Part shown: positions 6,345-11,599 of the stretch, one piece after another
Layout of the letters: each line of letters starts with the position of its first letter
Numbering within the stretch: the first letter of the stretch is position 1
Assembly (NCBI GenBank): GCA_040381555.1
Contig: JBEIHC010000091.1
Location: forward strand, 1-11,599
Length of the DNA: 11,599 nucleotides
Source: CANHCC01 sp040381555
GTDB taxonomy: Bacteria > Bacteroidota > Bacteroidia > J057 > RFSG01
Reading direction: 5' to 3'
Translations under genes and position numbers: made by a program
The notes under the pieces: generated by a model
Databases searched by the model: none
Told to the model about the DNA's origin: nothing
What the model saw: only the letters and a program-made list of their open reading frames with translations

Positions 6345-9148
6345 AAAACTAGATTCACAATCCTCCCCGGCACCACTATCAATTTCTTCAACTCTCTTCC
6401 CTTCAATATTTCCCCCAACTTCTCATCTGCACGAACAGCTTCCTCCAACGCATTCTTATCCATACCAGCCGGATAGGTAAGCGTGAAACTTGAAGTTTTC
6501 CCATTTATCTGAACCGGATAATTTATTTCGTCCAGTACCAAATATTCTGCTTGAAATTCTGGGAAGGTAGCCGTGAAAATACTAGTTGAATGACCCATTT
6601 CTTTCCAGATTTCTTCCGCAATATGGGGGGCATAAGGTGCCAGGCAAATGATAGCGGAATTCCAAATCTCCTGCTTGCGGCAAGCCAGCCTGTGCATCTC
6701 ATTCGCAAAGACCATAAAGGCAGGCACACTGGTGTTAAAAGATAATCTTTCGATGTCCTCTCTCACTTTTTTGATCAGGGTATGTAGCAGACGAAGTTCC
6801 TCTTTGGTGGGGGCTTCTTGTGTCAGAATGAGTTGATCATTTTCATTGTGCAACAGGTTCCAGACTTTCTTCAGGAATCCATGCACACCGGTAATGCCAT
6901 TGGTGTTCCAGGGTTTGTATTGTTCTAAAGGCCCGAGGAACATTTCGTACATGCGGAAGGTATCAGCACCATAGTGCTGACACATATCATCGGGGTTCAC
7001 AACATTGCCAATAGATTTGGACATCTTGTCTGTGTAGGCTGGTGTTTCAACAAAGTCCCCATCCGGAGCTTCCCACTTCCATCCGCTGGGATTCAACTGA
7101 TGATGTTCGAGCAATTCTGAAAGTCTTTCTTTTTTAAATGAAGCATGTTCTGCCATCAAGGCCTGGGGAATTTCCAACTTGATAGTTGCCTTTCCGGAAG
7201 GCACATTTTTCAGACCGTAAATAATTTTATTATCTACATCGGCCTCCAAATAGTAGCGATAGCCTAATATCATTCCCTGATTCACCAGTTTCTGGAAAGG
7301 CTCCTCTACCGGGCTATGACCTAGGTCGTACAATACTTTGGTCCAGAATCGGGAATACAACAAATGCCCTACTGCATGCTCAGTCCCTCCAATATAGAGG
7401 TCTACATTCAACCAGTATTGTGCTTTCTCCGCATCGCTGAATGATTTTGAATTATGGGCATCCAGATACCTCAAGAAGTACCAGCTCGAACCTGCCCAAC
7501 CCGGCATGGTATTGGTCTCTCGCCGGCTGCCATCGGGCAGATTCACCCAAGATTCAATTGCCGCCAATGGAGATTCGCCTGTTCCGGTGGGTTTATAAGA
7601 TTCTACCTCCGGTAGCAAGAGGGGGAGCTCAGACTCTGGCAGGGCATAGGGAATATCGCCTTTGAAAATAATCGGAATAGGTTCTCCCCAATAGCGTTGA
7701 CGGGAGAAAATGGCATCCCGGAATCGGTAGTTAATTTTTCTTTTTCCTAGGCCTCTAGCTTCGGCTTCCACTATTGCTTTCTCAATAGCAGCGGGTACTT
7801 CGAGACCATTCAGGAAATCGGAGTTCAATGCCTTTCCGGATTTTTCTGTCCAAGCTGCGGCATGATTATCAAAGTTCTCCGGGCATTGAATCACCTGTTT
7901 TTTCTCTAATCCAAAATGATTGGCAAAGAGAAAATCTCGGTCATCATGAGCGGGGACTGCCATCACGGCACCGGTTCCATATCCTGCGAGTACATAATCG
8001 GCAATCCAAACGGGAATTTCCTTTCCAGTAAAAGGATGACGGGCATAAGTTCCGCTGAATACGCCACTGACTTGTTTGGTATCTGCCATGCGGTCGCGTT
8101 CGGAGCGGGATTTGGATTTTTCAATATAGGCCAATCCGGCTTCTTTCTGCACGGCTGTGAGTAGGCTTGCTGCAAGCGGATGTTCTGGTGCGACGCTGAG
8201 GAAGCTTACCCCAAAGAGTGTATCTGGGCGTGTGGTGAATATTTCCAGGCTCTCAGCACGGCCTTCAAGGGGAAAGGAGATTTCCAGTCCGGAAGAGCGG
8301 CCAATCCAGTTGCGCTGCATTTCTTTGAGTGCATCCGACCAGTCCAGTGAATCCAAGCCTTCCAATAATCGGTCGGAATAAGCCGTGATCCGCAGCGACC
8401 ATTGCCGCATGGGTATCCGAGTAACGGGATGTCCCCCTCTTTCGGACAAGCCGTCCTTGACTTCTTCATTTGCTAAAACTGTTCCGAGCGCTTCGCACCA
8501 ATTGACCGGCGCATAAGAAATATAGGCCAGGCGGTAATTCAGCAGGGCTTTTTGCTGATCGGCTTCGGAAAGAGCTTTCCAGCTTTCGGCAGTAAAGCTC
8601 AGGATTTCGCCTCCGGCAGGGTCTAAATTTTGAGTGCCGAATTGGCTTAGATGGGCGGTCAGGTCTGAGATTGGACGGGCTTTATTGAGCTTACGATCGT
8701 ACCAGCTGTCGAATAATTTCAGAAAAATCCACTGAGTCCAACGGTAATATTCTGGGTTGGAGGTACGGAGTTCGGCGGTATCGGAGTAGCCTAGGCCCAG
8801 CATTTCCAGTTGTTCCTTGTATCGTGTGATGTTATTTTCTGTGGTAATGGCCGGGTGGGTGCCGGTTTGGATGGCATAATTCTCTGCGGGTAAGCCGAAG
8901 GAATCGAATCCCATGGGATGCAGCACATTATAGCCTTGGAGTTTGCGGTATTTCGCGATAATGTCCGTAGCGATGTAACCTAGAGGGTGACCCACATGCA
9001 AGCCCGAACCGGAGGGGTAGGGGAACATGTCCATGACGAAGAACTTCGGTTTGGAGGATTCACTTGGATTTTGGTGGCGGAAGGTTGCATATTGCTTCCA
9101 GAACTGCTGCCAATGTTTGTCTTTATCAGGAAAAGGGAATTTCGCCAT
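6335..9148 (-). CDS. leuS: Leucyl-tRNA synthetase
   Basis: A 937-residue class Ia aminoacyl-tRNA synthetase that attaches leucine to tRNA-Leu using ATP. The HIGH motif is H51-V-G-H54 in PYPSGSGLHVGHPLGY and the KMSKS loop is at about 708-712 (DKMSKSIGNVVNPDD). Between them lies the CP1 editing domain, with the threonine-rich stretch TTRPDTLFGVSF and the later AVPAHDDRDF. The anticodon-binding helices and the small C-terminal domain follow, ending KKLIVVPGRIVNLVLEG. At 937 residues it is longer than the E. coli enzyme (860), as usual for Bacteroidota. The stop TAA falls in the loop of the outermost REP hairpin, so the last two codons (Glu-Gly) come from the repeat arm; the conserved tail is otherwise complete. 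It is divergent from the hepT-like gene. Confidence 0.97.
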   Translation of the reverse strand: MAKFPFPDKDKHWQQFWKQYATFRHQNPSESSKPKFFVMDMFPYPSGSGLHVGHPLGYIATDIIAKYRKLQGYNVLHPMGFDSFGLPAENYAIQTGTHPAITTENNITRYKEQLEMLGLGYSDTAELRTSNPEYYRWTQWIFLKLFDSWYDRKLNKARPISDLTAHLSQFGTQNLDPAGGEILSFTAESWKALSEADQQKALLNYRLAYISYAPVNWCEALGTVLANEEVKDGLSERGGHPVTRIPMRQWSLRITAYSDRLLEGLDSLDWSDALKEMQRNWIGRSSGLEISFPLEGRAESLEIFTTRPDTLFGVSFLSVAPEHPLAASLLTAVQKEAGLAYIEKSKSRSERDRMADTKQVSGVFSGTYARHPFTGKEIPVWIADYVLAGYGTGAVMAVPAHDDRDFLFANHFGLEKKQVIQCPENFDNHAAAWTEKSGKALNSDFLNGLEVPAAIEKAIVEAEARGLGKRKINYRFRDAIFSRQRYWGEPIPIIFKGDIPYALPESELPLLLPEVESYKPTGTGESPLAAIESWVNLPDGSRRETNTMPGWAGSSWYFLRYLDAHNSKSFSDAEKAQYWLNVDLYIGGTEHAVGHLLYSRFWTKVLYDLGHSPVEEPFQKLVNQGMILGYRYYLEADVDNKIIYGLKNVPSGKATIKLEIPQALMAEHASFKKERLSELLEHHQLNPSGWKWEAPDGDFVETPAYTDKMSKSIGNVVNPDDMCQHYGADTFRMYEMFLGPLEQYKPWNTNGITGVHGFLKKVWNLLHNENDQLILTQEAPTKEELRLLHTLIKKVREDIERLSFNTSVPAFMVFANEMHRLACRKQEIWNSAIICLAPYAPHIAEEIWKEMGHSTSIFTATFPEFQAEYLVLDEINYPVQINGKTSSFTLTYPAGMDKNALEEAVRADEKLGEILKGRELKKLIVVPGRIVNLVLEG

Positions 9149-9156
9149 ACGGGGAG

Positions 9157-9164
9157 CAAAATTA
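9157..9164 (-). promoter_or_regulatory. Putative -7 box of leuS
   Basis: On the minus strand this reads TAATTTTG, matching TAnnTTTG, only eight bases before the leuS ATG. Used as a promoter it would leave a leader of just a few bases. No -33 element is seen, so the real promoter may be further upstream in the 110-base divergent gap. Confidence 0.3.
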
Positions 9165-9214
9165 GGGAAAAAGGGCGTCGCTTAGGTAAGTCTCATCACA
9201 GGATAAGCCCGGAT

Positions 9215-9225
9215 AAGGCAGCCTT
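9215..9225. promoter_or_regulatory. Small palindrome in the leuS/hepT divergent gap, possible operator
   Basis: AAGGC-A-GCCTT is a perfect 5-bp inverted repeat that overlaps the putative -33 TTG of the hepT-like gene. Just before it, GGATAAG occurs twice (9201-9207 and 9211-9217). Its position fits an operator for toxin-antitoxin-type self-control, but there is no direct evidence. Confidence 0.25.
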
Positions 9226-9254
9226 GTCGGTTTTGTGAATAATGTGTAGTTTTA
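9224..9254 (+). promoter_or_regulatory. Putative promoter of the hepT-mntA-like pair
   Basis: A -33-like TTG (9224-9226) is followed after 20 bases by TAGTTTTA (9247-9254), one base off TAnnTTTG. The spacing is right for Bacteroidota, but the box ends only four bases before the ATG, which implies a leaderless transcript. Confidence 0.3.
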
Positions 9255-9258
9255 GAGT

Positions 9259-9711
9259 ATGGAAATTCGCTGGGAGCAAAGATTTGGCAACTATGTGAAG
9301 GCTTTGGAGAAATTGTCTGAAGGTGTTCAATGGGTGAGTCAGCAGGAGGGGATTCTTCCTCAGGGCATTATTCATGTGGATCCTTTCTTGGATGATATCA
9401 TCAAGGAAGGAATCATTCAACGGTTTGAATATACCCATGAGCTAGCCTGGAATGTGATGAAGGATTTTCTACTATATTCCGGGATGGAAAATATAACGGG
9501 ATCGAGAGATGCCGTTCGCTCAGCCAATATGAATGGCTTATTACGAAACGGGGAAGTGTGGATGGACATGATTCGCAGTCGAAACCAAACCAGCCAAACT
9601 TACCATGAAGAAACGGCGGATGAGGTGTTCTGGAACATTGTTCGGGATTATCATCCGGAGTTTGTTGCCTTTAAGAATAAGATGGAAAAAATGAAAGGTT
9701 CCGCCCAATGA
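9259..9711 (+). CDS. hepT: HepT-like HEPN protein (HI0074 family, nucleotidyltransferase substrate-binding)
   Basis: A 150-residue all-helical protein of the HI0074/HepT family, the partner of minimal nucleotidyltransferases. Family landmarks are IIKEGIIQRFEYTHELAWNV (47-66), GSRDAVRSANMNGLL (81-95) and the final motif SRNQTSQTYHEETADEVF (107-124). In HepT toxins this motif is RX4HXY, which forms the HEPN ribonuclease site, and its Tyr is AMPylated by MntA. Here it reads R108-NQTS-Q113-T-Y115: the His is replaced by Gln (codon CAA, one base from a His codon), while the Arg and Tyr are kept. A slightly long N-terminal segment (about 22-45) precedes the core. It overlaps the next gene by four bases (ATGA), so the two are co-translated. 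The family is clear; RNase activity is doubtful because of Q113. Confidence 0.85.
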   Translation: MEIRWEQRFGNYVKALEKLSEGVQWVSQQEGILPQGIIHVDPFLDDIIKEGIIQRFEYTHELAWNVMKDFLLYSGMENITGSRDAVRSANMNGLLRNGEVWMDMIRSRNQTSQTYHEETADEVFWNIVRDYHPEFVAFKNKMEKMKGSAQ

Positions 9712-10031
9712 GATCTCCAGATCCAATAATCGACTTTGGTTTGAGTGAAAGGGCACTGAATAGTCTGCGTACCTATTTTGCCAGTATTCCGGAAGTGGAG
9801 CAGGTTATCTTATATGGTTCAAGGGCCAGGGGAGATCACCATAAGGGTTCTGATATTGATTTTATGTTGATTGGGTCAGGAATTACCCCTCGTTTATTGA
9901 ATAAAATGGATATGGAAATAGATGATTTATTATTGCCCTGGTTTATTCAAATTACAGACCGGAAAGTGATTCGGGATGCGCGTTTTCTGGATGTGGTGGA
10001 GAAGGAAGGGGTAGTGTTTTGGGAGCGGTAG
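9708..10031 (+). CDS. mntA: MntA-like minimal nucleotidyltransferase
   Basis: A 107-residue minimal nucleotidyltransferase of the DNA polymerase beta superfamily. The signature GSX10DXD is present: G37-S38, ten residues, D49-I-D51 in YGSRARGDHHKGSDIDFML. Enzymes of this type form the antitoxin half of HepT-MntA systems by adding AMP to a HepT tyrosine. The region that normally supplies a third metal-binding Asp (pattern LPY.VDL) reads LPWFIQIT here, so Gln81 takes its place. The C-terminal pattern DARFLDVVEKEGVVFW matches the usual end of the family. Start and stop are clean; the ATG overlaps the hepT-like stop. No gene follows before the IS256 element. The call of the family is firm; whether it still transfers nucleotides is open. 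Confidence 0.85.
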   Translation: MRSPDPIIDFGLSERALNSLRTYFASIPEVEQVILYGSRARGDHHKGSDIDFMLIGSGITPRLLNKMDMEIDDLLLPWFIQITDRKVIRDARFLDVVEKEGVVFWER

Positions 10032-10121
10032 CTTTTGGGTGCTTTCTAGATTTTTTGGCAATCAATAGGAAGAATTAGAACCTGAAACCAAGGCGAAATA
10101 AATATCCAGGTAGGCAGGTAA

Positions 10122-10153
10122 CCTAAACTTTATTTTAGGCCTTAAACCTAAGG
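10122..10153. repeat. Alternating CCTAAA/TTTAGG repeats after the mntA-like gene
   Basis: CCTAAA (10122-10127) pairs with TTTAGG (10134-10139), and a third copy, CCTAA (10147-10151), gives a mutually exclusive second hairpin. It lies about 90 bases after the stop at 10031. It is a weak candidate terminator for the pair; the following bases are A-rich, not T-rich, so the fit is poor on this strand. Confidence 0.3.
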
Positions 10154-10204
10154 AAAATAAAAGGTCTGGAATGAAGGATTAAAAGTCAGAGGATAGTTCT
10201 TCAT

Positions 10205-10228
10205 GAGTCTGTCCAATAAACTGTGTCA
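10205..10228 (+). repeat. Left terminal inverted repeat of the IS256 element
   Basis: It starts GAGTCTG and ends TAAACTGTGTCA. Compared with the reverse complement of the right end, 19 of 24 positions match, with the inner 12 bases identical; differences are confined to the outer half. Confidence 0.8.
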
Positions 10229-10257
10229 AGTTTGAGAAAAAACTCACAAATTTGACA
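10224..10257 (+). promoter_or_regulatory. Stem-loop covering the transposase translation start region
   Basis: TGTCAA (10224-10229) pairs with TTGACA (10252-10257), extended by a G-U pair, TTT/AAA, and GAG/CTC across a two-base bulge, with six A in the loop. The stem begins inside the left inverted repeat and ends two bases before the ATG at 10260. On a transcript entering from outside the element it would bury the ribosome-binding region. Other IS elements use such structures to prevent expression by read-through; that role here is inference. Confidence 0.45.
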
Positions 10258-10259
10258 AT

Positions 10260-11474
10260 ATGAAAGAGAAAATTGATTTCGAAAAAATCTCACAAGAGAT
10301 TCTTCAGGGTTTAAAAGAGAAAAAGCCCCTGATTGGAGAAGGCGGTATTTTTACGCCCCTAATCAAGCATTTCCTGGAATCCGCTCTAGAAGGGGAAATG
10401 AATGAGCATCTGCAAAATCGAGAGCAGTCAGAGCATCCAACCAATCGACGGAATGGCAAGCTTAAAAAATCGGTAAAAAGCACTCTAGGTACCATTGAAA
10501 TTGAATCCCCCAGAGATAGAATGGGGACATTTGAACCTCAGATTATCGAGAAGCGCCAAGTTCGTATATCAGAGGATATGGATCGTAAAATCATTTCCAT
10601 GTATGGGCGTGGTATGAGCTATTCGGATATAAAGGAACATATGCGAGAAATGTATGATGTGGATTTATCTGAATCTCTTCTGACCTCTGTTACAGATAGT
10701 TTGCTACCGACCATCGAACAATGGCGTAATCGTCCATTGGATAGTATTTATTCTGTTATATTTATGGATGCTATGTATTTCAAGGTGAAGGAACAGGATG
10801 GTATTTCTAACAAAGCAATGTACTCTGTCTTGGCAGTTAACATAGAGGGGGAAAAGGAAATTTTGGGTATTTACATTGGAGAGTCAGAGAGTGCTTCCTT
10901 TTGGAAATCTATCCTAAATAATCTCCAAGATAGAGGGGTGTCTGATATTCTGATTGCCTGCATTGATAACCTGACAGGATTGGCAGAGGCTATTGAGGAT
11001 TTTTTTCCTAAGACGATAGTACAGCCTTGCCTAGTTCATCAAATGCGTAACAGCTTCAAATATGCCAACAACAAAGACATAAAGGAGCTGGCCAAAGATC
11101 TCAAAAAAGTATACAGCGCATTGACAGAATCAGAAGGTATGGAGGCGTTAATGGAGGCGGAAAATAAATGGGGAAAAAAATATCCGGCAATATTTAAAAG
11201 TTGGAAAAATAATTGGGTCCGAATCAAAAATATTTATCAATTTGGTCCCAAACTTAGAAGGCTGATTTATACCACAAATCCCATTGAAAGCTACCATAGA
11301 ATGATAAGAAAAGTCACTAAGTCCAAGGGGGTTTTTCATTCCGAAAAATCGGTAAAAAAGCAGGTTTTTCTGGTTATCCAAAATGCACAGTCAAAATGGA
11401 AAGGAACAATATTCAATTGGAGCTCCATCAGGCAAGATTTATACTTTCATTTCAGTGATCGATTGTCCATCTAA
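10260..11474 (+). CDS. IS256-family DDE transposase
   Basis: A 404-residue transposase of the IS256/MULE-related group (Transposase_mut), full length for the family. The catalytic triad can be placed at D170 (VIFMDAMYFKV), D236 (LIACIDNLTGLAEAIEDFFP) and E343 (LIYTTNPIESYHRMIRKVTK). The conserved C257-LV-H260 (QPCLVHQMRN) follows the second Asp, as usual. The N-terminal part (MNEHL..REQSEHPTNRRNG, ESPRDRMGTFEPQII) is the DNA-binding region. The residue after D236 is Asn where many family members have Gly (DGL), a mild variation. The gene lies 55 bases in from the left element end; the frame has no breaks, so the element may be active. It moves by copy-out through a circular intermediate, from family knowledge. 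Confidence 0.95.
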   Translation: MKEKIDFEKISQEILQGLKEKKPLIGEGGIFTPLIKHFLESALEGEMNEHLQNREQSEHPTNRRNGKLKKSVKSTLGTIEIESPRDRMGTFEPQIIEKRQVRISEDMDRKIISMYGRGMSYSDIKEHMREMYDVDLSESLLTSVTDSLLPTIEQWRNRPLDSIYSVIFMDAMYFKVKEQDGISNKAMYSVLAVNIEGEKEILGIYIGESESASFWKSILNNLQDRGVSDILIACIDNLTGLAEAIEDFFPKTIVQPCLVHQMRNSFKYANNKDIKELAKDLKKVYSALTESEGMEALMEAENKWGKKYPAIFKSWKNNWVRIKNIYQFGPKLRRLIYTTNPIESYHRMIRKVTKSKGVFHSEKSVKKQVFLVIQNAQSKWKGTIFNWSSIRQDLYFHFSDRLSI

Positions 11475-11575
11475 ACTTATGAACACAATGCACAGTAATC
11501 CACATCAATCCACAGGTTATCAACTCCCCCTGCACCCCCTGTTTAAACAACTACAACAACATGAATTTAATTTAA
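11475..11575. other. Non-coding right end of the IS256 element
   Basis: Between the transposase stop and the right inverted repeat. It contains two close direct copies of AATCCACA (11498-11505 and 11507-11514) followed by a C-rich stretch. Short subterminal repeats like these could be transposase-binding sites; they also loosely resemble DnaA boxes. No gene is supported. Confidence 0.4.
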
Positions 11576-11599
11576 TGACACAGTTTAATAAATAGACCC
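11576..11599 (-). repeat. Right terminal inverted repeat of the IS256 element
   Basis: Starts TGACACAGTTTA and ends ATAGACCC at the last base of the window. It mirrors the left repeat at 19 of 24 positions. The true end could extend a base or two past the window. Confidence 0.75.

Larger units (their letters stand above)
10205..11599 (+). mobile_element. IS256-family insertion sequence, apparently complete
   Basis: About 1395 bp, with imperfect 24-bp terminal inverted repeats (10205-10228 and 11576-11599) around one full-length DDE transposase gene. The size and layout are normal for IS256. The family usually duplicates 8-9 bp of target; the left flank is TTCTTCAT (10197-10204), but the right flank lies outside the window, so duplication cannot be tested. 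The element sits just downstream of the hepT-mntA-like pair and interrupts no visible gene on its left. Confidence 0.85.

Noticed and set aside
6164..6352. Plus-strand frames through the right REP array
   Set aside because: Their repeated ALKGH/PERAS-like peptides are just the translated palindromes.
10122..10153. Intrinsic terminator for the hepT-mntA-like pair
   Set aside because: Hairpins exist, but the following sequence is A-rich without a T-tract, so I list it only as a repeat.
11496..11514. DnaA-box-like copies (TAATCCACA, CAATCCACA) suggesting an origin
   Set aside because: Each has mismatches to TTATCCACA, they lie inside the IS256 right end, and no replication gene is nearby; subterminal transposase sites are simpler.

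Overview
The window looks like a chromosomal segment of a member of the Bacteroidota; I cannot fix the family. The evidence is the gene set and order (etfB-etfA-bifunctional nuclease-nucleoside permease), Bacteroidota-type -7 boxes (TAnnTTTG) in front of several genes, A-rich leaders with little Shine-Dalgarno, and a short IS200-like transposase ending in the YDKRYLW-type tail common in that phylum.

Layout. Positions 1-852 are visibly AT-rich with no convincing gene, but hold several imperfect palindromes, one of them REP-like at the very edge. A small three-helix membrane protein of unknown function follows (853-1152). On the minus strand comes a compact four-gene block transcribed etfB (4998) > etfA > bifunctional nuclease/UVR protein > NupG-like nucleoside permease (ending at 1345). 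The first three genes are separated by 5 and 2 bases and are almost certainly one transcript starting at a -7 box at 5027-5034. Divergent from etfB is a small TPR protein (5058-5372).

Between the convergent TPR gene and leuS (minus strand, 9148 to 6335) sits a self-contained cassette: a Y1/HUH REP-associated transposase (5721-6173) flanked by three two-hairpin palindromic units on the left and three in inverted orientation on the right. The TAA inside the outermost unit on each side is the stop codon of the neighbouring housekeeping gene. The first hairpin exists in two versions with compensatory base changes.

Divergent from leuS is a HepT-MntA-like pair (HEPN protein plus minimal nucleotidyltransferase) with a 4-base ATGA overlap. 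In both proteins a residue expected to be catalytic appears to be Gln: the HEPN motif reads RX4QXY instead of RX4HXY, and the usual third acidic residue of the nucleotidyltransferase is Gln. The pair may be a catalytically altered or inactivated relative of the toxin-antitoxin system.

The window closes with what looks like a full IS256-family element (10205-11599): DDE transposase, 24-bp imperfect terminal inverted repeats (19/24 identical), and a 5' hairpin that begins in the left inverted repeat and ends two bases before the transposase start codon. The window stops at the outer edge of the right inverted repeat, so the target duplication cannot be checked here.

The strongest candidates for something under-described are the stop-codon-donating REP/transposase cassette and the doubly substituted HepT/MntA pair. 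I see no clear evidence for a wholly new multi-gene system.
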